Shown here piece after piece: positions 6,762-14,210 of a stretch of 16,511 bases of DNA; position 1 is the first letter of the stretch; the number at the start of each line of letters is the position of its first letter. The notes under the pieces were generated by a model. That model was not told the DNA's origin. It made no database searches and worked only from the letters and a program-made list of their open reading frames with translations. The DNA lies in assembly GCA_045594545.1 (NCBI GenBank), contig JAZNYQ010000042.1, positions 1 through 16,511 on the forward strand, written 5' to 3'. The position numbers and the translations under genes were made by a program. Origin of the DNA: CAKSHC01 sp045594545 (GTDB lineage: Bacteria; Bacillota; Clostridia; Oscillospirales; UMGS1783).

Positions 6762-7070
6762 TTATGATTGATCCAACATTTCCCGATGGCGGATGCGCGA
6801 CTTATGGTTGATCAGTACGATAACGGTGAAAATCACGATCGCACCGGCGATGGCCGCCACGATGATGGCCGCCGTCATCAACAGGTTGGCACTCATATCG
6901 GTATCCGCCACGGCATCGTAGGAAATGATGCCCGACTGGGTCATCTGCTCAGCCGCCTCCTGCTCCTGAGGAGTGGGCACGAACCGATCGGCATCAAAGG
7001 TAACCGCTGAAACCGGCACCAGCCCCATCAGCAAAAGAAGAGCCAGTACCATTCCTATTAATTTCTTCAT
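6762..7070 (-). CDS. Small exported single-pass membrane protein, unknown function
   Basis: A 102-residue protein I do not recognise. It has a Sec signal peptide (1-22, KK then LIGMVLALLLLMGLVPVSA), a short external segment of about 38 residues rich in Asp, Glu and Gln, a transmembrane helix (about 61-88) and a basic cytoplasmic tail (HKSRIRHREM). The start ATG 7070 overlaps the upstream stop by four bases (ATGA) and has AGGAGG at a good distance. A longer in-frame opening upstream (to 7145) lies within the preceding gene and has no ribosome binding site. Its signal peptide is nearly identical to that of the GH2-like protein in the same operon, in DNA as well as protein. It is the last gene of the operon. 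It may be an anchor or assembly partner for the larger surface proteins (inference). Confidence 0.8.
   Translation of the reverse strand: MKKLIGMVLALLLLMGLVPVSAVTFDADRFVPTPQEQEAAEQMTQSGIISYDAVADTDMSANLLMTAAIIVAAIAGAIVIFTVIVLINHKSRIRHREMLDQS
7004..7033 (-). repeat. Signal-peptide direct repeat, copy 1
   Basis: This 30-base stretch matches 10573-10602 at 28 of 30 positions. Both encode the same signal-peptide end (LLMGLVPVSA) in two genes of the same operon, on the same strand and in the same frame. Confidence 0.85.
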
Positions 7071-8092
7071 TTTTCTTCCTCCTGACGGTTGGTGCGTTGC
7101 CGATTGCGTTCCCGCACCAGCATGACGGTAACCGCCGCCGCACAAATCAAAGCCACGGCCACCGAGATCAGCATAATCATCAGCGGCACCGATACCGGCG
7201 CATCGGCCGTGATGATCTTATACTCGGGTTCGGAAGCAATCGGGATATCTACATCCTGCGCATAGGCCGTCACCGCGCCCTCATCGTCCTCAATCAACAT
7301 GGGGATCTTTTCTAAGGGTACCAACCCAATGGACATGCAACCGTCTTTGTGCGCCCAATTTTTTGCACCGCCGCCATCGGCCGCACCCGTCCCTATCAGA
7401 AACCGATTCGAGCCGTCAACCTGACCCGATACCCGATTGTTATAATGCTCCAATCCGATAACGGCCGAAAAGGCCATAACCGCATTTTTTTCAAGGGAAA
7501 TGTTGGTGTTCTTCAGCGCAACCGCCGCCTCATAGGTCATGGTGCGGGACGCCTCATCGTAGACCACGGCATAATCTCTGCCCTGCCGCAGATCCTGTAC
7601 CTTGATCGCCTGCGAAATGGTCTGCGCCTGCGCCCGTCCGTCTGCCGTTTGATACAATCGGTAGCCGGTATACACCTCGTATTCCTCTCCCTTTTGCATA
7701 GCATGGCGCACGCCCGTACTCTCCTGATACTCGGAGAGAGTAAAGGCAAAGTGTAATCCCATTTCGGGGGATGCCGTGCTGATCTCACGGTCTACCCCGT
7801 ATACCGCACAGCCGATATATACATATTCCTCGTCATGGGTCACATACAGATCAAAGGCGGCCTCGCCGTCCTGCGTCGGGTCAAACCACTCGGCCGTCAG
7901 GGTCGAATCCACCGTTCCTGCCTGTGCTAAGGTCACACGGTTGTATAGCGGTTCGCCCCACTCCTGTGTTGAGATCACGCCGTCGATCCCGACCCGTCGG
8001 GGCTGGGCCACCGTATAGGAGGCGGCACCGACCGAAACCGATAACAGCGCCAACATCAGCATACATGCAGCCAAGATTCGTATCTTTTTCAT
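7067..8092 (-). CDS. Membrane-anchored protein with CBM9-like beta-sandwich domain
   Basis: A 341-residue protein. Signal peptide at 1-24 (KKIRILAACMLMLALLSVSVG), a large external region, a C-terminal transmembrane helix (about 302-326) and a short basic/Glu-rich tail with RERNRQRTNRQEEEK. The external region starts with IDGVISTQEWGEPL (36-49), the IDGxxxExEW opening typical of the CBM9-like/DOMON-like fold, then LYVTHDEEYVYIGCAVYG (82-99), and ends with the last strand before residue 260. These modules usually bind sugars at the cell surface. No catalytic residues are recognisable. The Shine-Dalgarno AGGAGG overlaps the upstream stop codon region (15-base gap), and the stop overlaps the small downstream gene by four bases. 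The ligand is unknown. Confidence 0.82.
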   Translation of the reverse strand: MKKIRILAACMLMLALLSVSVGAASYTVAQPRRVGIDGVISTQEWGEPLYNRVTLAQAGTVDSTLTAEWFDPTQDGEAAFDLYVTHDEEYVYIGCAVYGVDREISTASPEMGLHFAFTLSEYQESTGVRHAMQKGEEYEVYTGYRLYQTADGRAQAQTISQAIKVQDLRQGRDYAVVYDEASRTMTYEAAVALKNTNISLEKNAVMAFSAVIGLEHYNNRVSGQVDGSNRFLIGTGAADGGGAKNWAHKDGCMSIGLVPLEKIPMLIEDDEGAVTAYAQDVDIPIASEPEYKIITADAPVSVPLMIMLISVAVALICAAAVTVMLVRERNRQRTNRQEEEK

Positions 8093-8107
8093 CGTGTCAT
8101 CCTCCTT

Positions 8108-10639
8108 TTACCGTTTTTGCATGGCGTAGTGTAATAGATTGATCAATGCATAGTCTGCCGTCGGTGTTCCAATGTGATCCAGTACGGCCAAGGTATTTAC
8201 TATAATCTGCCCCTTGCCGCAGGTATATACACCCACAGCCACATCGGTATCCGCACCGGCCAAAACTTCCAGCGCCGCTATAGGCAGGCGAAGCATCTTG
8301 GCCTCACAAACGGAACCCGACAGGGTTTGTTTGGGCATCCCTTGTGTCAGCATCGGCGCAACCAGTTCGTTCGACTCCACTTCCACCAGATAGCCCGATT
8401 CCTCAAAGGGCAGTTGCAGGTAGCCCCAGTCACCCAGCGACTCAACATCGGCCACCACCGCCGTTACACCCTGTTTCGTTACCGCCTCATACAAAAGAGT
8501 CAGCGACTCTTTATCTATATCCTTACCCCCCAGCACAACCGTACTGTTCGGCACGATCTTCCGGAAATCCAGCACCTTGATCTCCACACCCGACTGTTGG
8601 AGTAAGACCAACGCATCGGCATACAGTCCATGCATATAGACTGTACCCGACAAGGCGGGGCGCTCCTGCGCATCCAGCACATAGATCGGTTGATCAAAGA
8701 TAACATCCGTACCATCCAACTGCGCACGGAAGGTGTAAGCCCCCGTCGGCAACTGCGCCAGTGGGATCGATTCATCCAGAACGGTAATGGCCGAAATAAA
8801 GTGTCCCGTGCCGGTATAGGCGGGAGTGACAGCTACCGTCTTTTCCCAAACACGACCGCTCTCGCCCTCTAAGGCAAAGCGGGCCGTATATTCTTTCTTT
8901 TCCAGTGCGCCCAGATCCGACAGCGTCACCTGAATATCCAGCGCCTCGGTACGGTAAAGAGTGTCATCTTCCACAGCCACACTCCAACAGGTGTCTTTGA
9001 GTCCGTTTAGTCCTTGCCATGTCGTACCCTCAGCCACCGTCACCGAAAAACCGCTCACCTTACTGTTGGCTCGAACCGTATCCAGATCCTTTATATCCAG
9101 ATCCGACAGGAAGATGGCCCGCAACGGTTCCATCTCATAGGCAGGCAGTTCGCCGTGTATATCTCCCGTACCGATCTCGGTTTCGGTATCCACACCGCCG
9201 CGCACGCCTTCATTGCCCATATATCCGTCCCAACTAAGCGAACCGGGGTTGGACGCCGATGCCGTGGCCAGATTGCCGTCGGTACGCCCTGAAGAGAGAA
9301 ATACTAACAGATCATTATCATAGGTACGGCAAACATCCAACGACTCGACCGCCGCCCGATAATTGTTCACATACGCCGTATCCGCATCCATAGCCTCATT
9401 TAATATGCCCACCACGCCAAAGGATGCATGGTTGCGATCCCGCTCGATCAGCTGTCGCAATTCCCGACGGATCAGATCCTCGCCATACTTGCTGTCCATC
9501 TTGCCCGCCATGGCCGTTTCCTGATACACCAGCAGCCCCAGCCCATCGCAATAGCCCAGCGCCGACGACGGCGCGGGATGGCCGACAAACCGCACCATAT
9601 TAAACCCGCACGTCTTGAATTCCATGAGTTTGGCCCGCAGGGCATCCTCGGTCATATCGGCATCCACCGTCAGGTTAACACTCTTGACATATAACCGCTC
9701 GCCGTTGAGCAGGAAATATCCTTGCGAATCAATGCGAAGATCCTTAAATCCCACCGAAACCGCCGAAGAATCGGAAAAACTCACCTTTTCGGCCAAACAT
9801 TCTACCCATACCGTGTATTGATAAGGATCGGACACGCTCCACGCATGAAAATCCTTCAGTTCCATCGTCACCGTGTGCTTGGAGAGGCCGGGCACCGCAT
9901 TAAAGGTAGCCCCCACCGTAGCCAGCACCGCCGTCGCATCGGTCGGACTGATGCGCGCGCGAATATCCACCGATACCGTTTCCGATGCCGGATTGTCCAC
10001 GATCACCTGCACGTTGACCTTGCCGTTCTCGTATTGCGTGTCCACAAAAACATCGGCAATGGCAATATCGGGCACGACCGACAAATAGACCGGACTCTGT
10101 ATCCCCTGCCCGTTGTTGGGACCTTGGGGCAACGTCTGCCCATCCTCGCCGCGAATGGTTGACCCGTCATTGGCCGAGAACAGCCGGACCACCAGTAAAT
10201 TATCCTGATCTTCACGGATAAACGCCGTCACATCAAAGGAAAAATCACCGTAAGCCCCTTCATGCTCCCCGATATAATTGCCGTTAAGCCACACCTTGGC
10301 GTAATACCGACATCCGCCAAACGATGCCACGACCCGCTGTCCGTCCTGCAAGTTGAGATCGGGGGTAAACTTTCGGAAAAACCAGGTCGTCGCCCCGTCC
10401 TCCCCCGCCTCATACGGCAAGGTGACCGACGGCTCCTGCGACGGGTACTGCTCATACCATGCCTGCGCTTCTCCCTCGTTCTCCCGATCGGGAACCACAC
10501 GCCACTCGTCCGCCAGCACCATCGACGCATCGGGCACCGGCATCAAATTCTCCGCCGCCGAATCGTAATAGGCCGCCGAAACCGGCACAAGCCCCATCAG
10601 CAGTACAAGGACCGTGATCCATATCATACTCTTTTTCAT
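8108..10639 (-). CDS. Secreted GH2-like protein with apparently degenerate active site
   Basis: An 843-residue protein. Signal peptide at 1-22. A sugar-binding jelly roll (about 45-190) has VWLNGNYIGEHEGAYGDFSFDVT, as in GH2 beta-galactosidases. An Ig-like domain (about 191-300) has HAWSVSDPYQYTV. The TIM-barrel start has NMVRFVGHPAPSSALGYCDGLG (R350, H354, D365), RDRNHASFG and the acid/base pair NE (N414, E415). In GH2 enzymes the nucleophile Glu follows in a VFLSEYG-like strand. Here the matching strand reads IFLSDLDI (509-516), with Asp513 in that place. The barrel also looks short, since further beta-sandwich sequence begins near 525. The C-terminus (about 660-843) looks like a Rossmann-type/GATase-like fold. 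Start ATG 10639: GGGGAGG lies upstream, whereas an ATG at 10657 contains that ribosome binding site. No membrane anchor is seen. Hydrolase activity is doubtful; a binding role is plausible. Confidence 0.82.
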   Translation of the reverse strand: MKKSMIWITVLVLLMGLVPVSAAYYDSAAENLMPVPDASMVLADEWRVVPDRENEGEAQAWYEQYPSQEPSVTLPYEAGEDGATTWFFRKFTPDLNLQDGQRVVASFGGCRYYAKVWLNGNYIGEHEGAYGDFSFDVTAFIREDQDNLLVVRLFSANDGSTIRGEDGQTLPQGPNNGQGIQSPVYLSVVPDIAIADVFVDTQYENGKVNVQVIVDNPASETVSVDIRARISPTDATAVLATVGATFNAVPGLSKHTVTMELKDFHAWSVSDPYQYTVWVECLAEKVSFSDSSAVSVGFKDLRIDSQGYFLLNGERLYVKSVNLTVDADMTEDALRAKLMEFKTCGFNMVRFVGHPAPSSALGYCDGLGLLVYQETAMAGKMDSKYGEDLIRRELRQLIERDRNHASFGVVGILNEAMDADTAYVNNYRAAVESLDVCRTYDNDLLVFLSSGRTDGNLATASASNPGSLSWDGYMGNEGVRGGVDTETEIGTGDIHGELPAYEMEPLRAIFLSDLDIKDLDTVRANSKVSGFSVTVAEGTTWQGLNGLKDTCWSVAVEDDTLYRTEALDIQVTLSDLGALEKKEYTARFALEGESGRVWEKTVAVTPAYTGTGHFISAITVLDESIPLAQLPTGAYTFRAQLDGTDVIFDQPIYVLDAQERPALSGTVYMHGLYADALVLLQQSGVEIKVLDFRKIVPNSTVVLGGKDIDKESLTLLYEAVTKQGVTAVVADVESLGDWGYLQLPFEESGYLVEVESNELVAPMLTQGMPKQTLSGSVCEAKMLRLPIAALEVLAGADTDVAVGVYTCGKGQIIVNTLAVLDHIGTPTADYALINLLHYAMQKR
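10573..10602 (-). repeat. Signal-peptide direct repeat, copy 2
   Basis: Copy of the repeat at 7004-7033, with two mismatches in 30 bases. It encodes the end of the GH2-like protein's signal peptide. Confidence 0.85.
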
Positions 10640-10643
10640 GGCA

Positions 10644-11657
10644 TCATTCCTCCCCATACGTTACGCCGCCCGTCGGGAGCGAGGCCAGTGCACAAACATG
10701 ATCGCTTCCCTCGGCAACAACCATCATCCCCACCGCATCGGCATAACTGAGCAACGCCTGTGTCGGTTGCCCCATAGGATTGAGCACATGGATGCCGTTG
10801 CTCTTTGCCAAATTGACAAACTCCCGCATCTGCGCTTCCTCCCGCATGACACCCTGCGGCAGATCCAGAACCTGCAACCGCTCGGGCATCGGGGCGGCAA
10901 ATCCCACACGGCGGCTCACCGTGTCTACCCAGTCCTGCGAAGACTTGGGCGACGAGGCTATCACCGTCAGATCATATAAATACGGATCCTCTACACTCCA
11001 ATCCTGCACATCGTCGATCTTCATGCTCAAGGTGTGCAATCCCATACCCGCATCGGCCTGCACCTGTTGCGTCACACGTGCCATCACCTTACCGGTATCC
11101 AATGCCGTCAGTACCGCCGTTAATACCACCGGTTCTTGGTTCTTGGCATTTTCCAGCGCAATGCCCGCATACAACGTTTCATCCTTAACTTCAACCGAAA
11201 CATCGGCCACCATCACCGACGGACGCACCGTCAAGGCCGTACGGGCCACCGCCGCATTTCGACCGGCACGGATCACCAACGTATTGGTTCCCACCCGCTT
11301 GACGGTATCGGTAACATCCAACCGATATTCGCCGTCAGCCGACTCGCGATGATCGACCGGCGTTCCGTTGAGCCAAACGGTAGCGGCCTGTCCCAGATCA
11401 CACAATGAAAGGATCACCCGATCCCCCTTTACCAAAGAGGCCGCAAAGGTATTGGAATACCATACTGTATCGGCATCGGTTTGATTCTCTTCTTCAAATC
11501 CGTTTTGCCATCCGTTTTGCTCTCCCATTCCATCGGCATCGCCGCGCATCTTCCAGCCGATATCCAGCACCTGCCCACTTCGTGTTCCGCCGGCACACGC
11601 CGCCAGACTCAGCACAAGCAGCAACGCTGAAAATACTGCACACATCCGTCTTTTCAT
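10644..11657 (-). CDS. Lipoprotein with GH2-type beta-sandwich domains and a truncated barrel
   Basis: A 337-residue protein with a lipoprotein signal peptide: lipobox LSLAAC with acylated Cys21. The mature part aligns by eye with the next gene's product: VWLNGTPVDHRESADGEYRL (94-113) with its jelly roll; VADVSVEVKDETLYAGI (150-166) and DVQDWSVEDPYLYDLTV (216-232) with its Ig-like domain. It continues to a barrel start (EFVNLAKSNGIHVLNPMGQP, then YADAVGMMVVAE) and ends at residue 337, before any acid/base or nucleophile Glu could occur. It therefore has no GH2 catalytic machinery. Start ATG 11657 has GGAAGGGAG upstream; an ATG at 11684 is in frame but less well placed. The stop lies 4 bases before the next ATG, so coupling is tight and the gene is not simply decaying. 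Probably a surface glycan-binding or scaffold lipoprotein (inference). Confidence 0.82.
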   Translation of the reverse strand: MKRRMCAVFSALLLVLSLAACAGGTRSGQVLDIGWKMRGDADGMGEQNGWQNGFEEENQTDADTVWYSNTFAASLVKGDRVILSLCDLGQAATVWLNGTPVDHRESADGEYRLDVTDTVKRVGTNTLVIRAGRNAAVARTALTVRPSVMVADVSVEVKDETLYAGIALENAKNQEPVVLTAVLTALDTGKVMARVTQQVQADAGMGLHTLSMKIDDVQDWSVEDPYLYDLTVIASSPKSSQDWVDTVSRRVGFAAPMPERLQVLDLPQGVMREEAQMREFVNLAKSNGIHVLNPMGQPTQALLSYADAVGMMVVAEGSDHVCALASLPTGGVTYGEE

Positions 11658-11692
11658 GTTATTCTCCCTTCCTGAAAAAGGCATATATGGTT

Positions 11693-11698
11693 ATTATA
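11693..11698 (-). promoter_or_regulatory. -10 box of the GH2-like surface operon
   Basis: TATAAT on the minus strand, 35 bases before the ATG at 11657. A -35 box at 17 bases would be TACAAA, a poor match, so the promoter may need an activator or the true -35 may be elsewhere. Confidence 0.5.
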
Positions 11699-11732
11699 TC
11701 ACATCGTAACCTAAATTTGTAGATATAATATT

Positions 11733-11762
11733 AAAAAAGAAGCCGAACACTTCGGCTTCTTT
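11733..11762 (-). terminator. Terminator after tspO
   Basis: A perfect 12-bp stem (11736-11747 with 11751-11762, AAAGAAGCCGAA/TTCGGCTTCTTT) with a 3-nt loop, followed on the minus strand by a TTTTTT run. It closes the flippase/GT4/ttcA/tspO operon 2 bases after the tspO stop codon. Confidence 0.88.
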
Positions 11763-11764
11763 CG

Positions 11765-12232
11765 TTAATTGAGTATAACGATCCCCAAATTCAAATAAAT
11801 CGCAAAGGCACACCATACCGCATAGGGTACCTGTAACCAGCCCGCCAAACGGTCGATGCGGAAATACCCAACCGTGTAAATTAAGATCAATATCCACAGG
11901 ATCAATAACCAGATCAGCGCAAATAACCACATCTGACAAACAAAGAAAAAGATCGACCAGAAGAAATTAAATACCAACGATACATAGTAAACGGTCAGCG
12001 CCGTCGCCTGCCTGTCACGGTTGGCAATCCGCCAGGACGATACCCCCATCAGTACATACAAAATCGTCCATACCACAGGGAACAACCAACCGGGCGGCGA
12101 CAGCGGCGGCTGATTGAGCGCAGAAAAATCTTCCATCGCCCCCATCGTTAACAAGCCCGAAATCAATCCCACCGCCAGCGGTACGGCAATGTTAAGAATT
12201 AAAGATTTGTATTTTTTCCAAAAAGAAAGCAT
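11765..12232 (-). CDS. tspO: TspO/MBR-family membrane protein
   Basis: A 155-residue protein with five predicted transmembrane helices. Family marks are the conserved PPLSPPGWLFPVVW (42-55), WRIA near 67, NFFWSIFFF (89-97) and the C-terminal QVPYAVWCAFAIYLN (134-148). TspO proteins bind porphyrins and related ligands in bacteria; the physiological role varies. It starts 9 bases after the ttcA-like stop with a GAGGTG ribosome binding site spanning that stop. Last gene of its operon. Confidence 0.95.
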   Translation of the reverse strand: MLSFWKKYKSLILNIAVPLAVGLISGLLTMGAMEDFSALNQPPLSPPGWLFPVVWTILYVLMGVSSWRIANRDRQATALTVYYVSLVFNFFWSIFFFVCQMWLFALIWLLILWILILIYTVGYFRIDRLAGWLQVPYAVWCAFAIYLNLGIVILN

Positions 12233-12241
12233 AGAATCACC

Positions 12242-13108
12242 TCATTGGTATTCTATGCTTTCCTTGTCATAATTATCCATGAAATTATGATACCCGTCCC
12301 CGTCGGTATAGCCGATCACCTCGGCCAACTTGACATTCTCCATGGCACGGAAAATGTTGACGGGCACCTGACTGTTATTTTTGGTCAGATCCTCGATCAT
12401 GCTTTTGACGTATTTGCGCTTACTCGTGCTCTCGCTGTCACACCCCGCATCCTTGGATGTGACACGGCAGGCGCATTGCAAAAACTCCAAGTGATTGTAT
12501 TTGGCAAAGCGCACAATATCCTTTTCCCGCACGCAATAGAGCGGGCGGATCAGCTCCATACCCGTAAAATTGGTCGAGTGAAGTTTGGGCAACATCGTCT
12601 GCACCTGCGCCCCGTATAATAATCCCAATAGCGTCGTTTCGATCACATCGTCAAAATGATGCCCCAACGCAATCTTGTTGCATCCCAACGACTCGGCACA
12701 GGCATACAAATGCCCCCGCCGCATACGAGCACACAGATAACAGGGGTTCTTCTCCGCCTGATCCACCGACGCAAAAACATCCGTCTCAAAAATATGAGGG
12801 GTAATGCCCATGCGCGCACAGTTTTCTTCGATCTTTTTTCGGTTTTCAAGACTGTAACCGGGATCCATCACGATCACCTGCAGATCAAACCGACAATCGC
12901 CGTACCGTTGCAACTGTTGCATACACTTGACCAACAGAACCGAATCCTTCCCGCCCGACAGACAGACGGCAATGCGATCCCCCTCGTTAACCATCCGATA
13001 CTTCTTAACCCCTTCAATAAAGCGGTTCCAGATGGTCTTGCGATAGGTTGTGATGATACTGCGCTCGATGCGCTTACTTTCTTCCATGGCTTTTGATAAT
13101 GGCGGCAT
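12242..13108 (-). CDS. TtcA-family PP-loop ATPase (tRNA 2-thiolation-like)
   Basis: A 288-residue protein. The PP-loop SGGKDS (51-56) adenylates the substrate. A CYLC pair (C123, C126) is followed by ARMRRGHLYACAESLG and IALGHHFDDVIETTL (146-160), all typical of TtcA, which makes 2-thiocytidine at tRNA position 32. QCAC (211-214) lies near the third cysteine of TtcA. Several PP-loop relatives share this layout, so tRNA is a likely but unproven substrate. The start at 13108 has AGAGG 6 bases upstream; ATG 13087 is a shorter option with a poorer ribosome binding site. It overlaps the upstream GT4 gene by 35 bases, or 14 if 13087 is used. Confidence 0.85.
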   Translation of the reverse strand: MPPLSKAMEESKRIERSIITTYRKTIWNRFIEGVKKYRMVNEGDRIAVCLSGGKDSVLLVKCMQQLQRYGDCRFDLQVIVMDPGYSLENRKKIEENCARMGITPHIFETDVFASVDQAEKNPCYLCARMRRGHLYACAESLGCNKIALGHHFDDVIETTLLGLLYGAQVQTMLPKLHSTNFTGMELIRPLYCVREKDIVRFAKYNHLEFLQCACRVTSKDAGCDSESTSKRKYVKSMIEDLTKNNSQVPVNIFRAMENVKLAEVIGYTDGDGYHNFMDNYDKESIEYQ

Positions 13109-14210
13109 ATTGCGCCTCTACCTGCTTGGCCAATTCTTCCCACGGCACGGGAATGGTCTGCTTCGCCCGCTGCCCTGTCGCCTGCCTGTTTTGCGGATCG
13201 GCAAAGATCTCACCGATGCGAGCCGACATGGCCTCTACCGATTCCTCAGCCAGATACCCGTTCTCGTTATCGGTCACGCACTCGGCGGCATTACTGCCCC
13301 GCACCAGCAAGGCCGGCACACCCGCACAAGCCGCTTCCCGCAATACCAACGGCGCATTGTCATACACCGAGGGGAAGAAAAAGAGATCACCGCATAGGTA
13401 AAGTCCCTCCAGCATCACCCGATCGCTGATCCGTCCGGTAAATATACACCGATCCATCACCCCGATCTGACGGGCGTATTCATGAATCTGCTTCTCGTAA
13501 TAGCCCGTACCCACTAACAACAACCGATAACTGTCATCCAAAGTCGCCAGCGTGTCAAGGACCAGTTTGAGATTTTTCTGCCATACCATCTGCCCCACAA
13601 AGAGCAGAATTTTCTTATCTTTCGGTATCGCGAACCGCTCTGCGGCCGCCGCCCGCGCCGAATCAGGATCGGAACTGACAAAGGGATCGGCACCGTTAGG
13701 CATCACGGCAATTTCGCCCTTGTATCCGTATTCCCGCAGCGTCTGCGCCGTGCCCGCACTGCAGGCCCATACTACATCGCATTGATTGTAGAATTTCACA
13801 ATGTAGCGCACGCCAAAACGGGCAAACCATTCCGATCCCGTCACCCGCTTAAAATCGTCGTAATACTTGCTGTGAAAGGTGGAAACCACGGGAATCCCCA
13901 GTTTCTTGGCGCGTTTGAGCGCATAATGCCCCAACATAAAGGGAGAATGAACATGGAAAATATCGGCGCCAAACCCATTCACAAAATCTTTTAATTTCCT
14001 GGACGGTTCCGGCATCGGCCACCCATACCCCACAAAGGGGATCCGCGCCGAGCGGGTACGCTGGATCGGGTAATCGTCCTTGTCTTGGTATCCCTTTTCG
14101 ATGATCGGCGCCACGACCGCAGCATCCATATGCGTGGCATAGCGATCGACGGTGTGAATCACACCGTCGACATTCGGATAATATAGATCAATAAACTGTA
14201 TGCTCTTCAT
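13074..14210 (-). CDS. GT4 glycosyltransferase, diacylglycerol-glucosyltransferase-like
   Basis: A 378-residue GT-B fold enzyme. It has the N-terminal YPNVDGVIHTV (11-21), HVHSPFMLGHYAL (86-98), TFHSKYYDD (111-119), then the donor-binding half with VMPNGAD (169-175), FVGQMVWQKNLKLVLD (204-219) and FPSVYDNAPLVLREA (279-293). The EX7E motif is D284-x7-E292, i.e. Asp replaces the first Glu, which also occurs in some GT4 branches. The layout resembles enzymes that glycosylate diacylglycerol to make membrane glycolipids. No membrane helix is seen; such enzymes bind the inner face peripherally. It overlaps the upstream membrane-protein gene by 23 bases. Acceptor not proven. Confidence 0.85.
   Translation of the reverse strand: MKSIQFIDLYYPNVDGVIHTVDRYATHMDAAVVAPIIEKGYQDKDDYPIQRTRSARIPFVGYGWPMPEPSRKLKDFVNGFGADIFHVHSPFMLGHYALKRAKKLGIPVVSTFHSKYYDDFKRVTGSEWFARFGVRYIVKFYNQCDVVWACSAGTAQTLREYGYKGEIAVMPNGADPFVSSDPDSARAAAAERFAIPKDKKILLFVGQMVWQKNLKLVLDTLATLDDSYRLLLVGTGYYEKQIHEYARQIGVMDRCIFTGRISDRVMLEGLYLCGDLFFFPSVYDNAPLVLREAACAGVPALLVRGSNAAECVTDNENGYLAEESVEAMSARIGEIFADPQNRQATGQRAKQTIPVPWEELAKQVEAQYAAIIKSHGRK

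Noticed and set aside
7071..7145. 25-codon upstream extension of the small membrane protein
   Set aside because: It lies inside the preceding gene, has no ribosome binding site, and would bury the signal peptide.
8174..10162. Several plus-strand ORFs of 70-146 codons opposite the GH2-like gene
   Set aside because: They are His/Arg/Pro-rich low-complexity translations typical of the antisense strand of a GC-rich gene.
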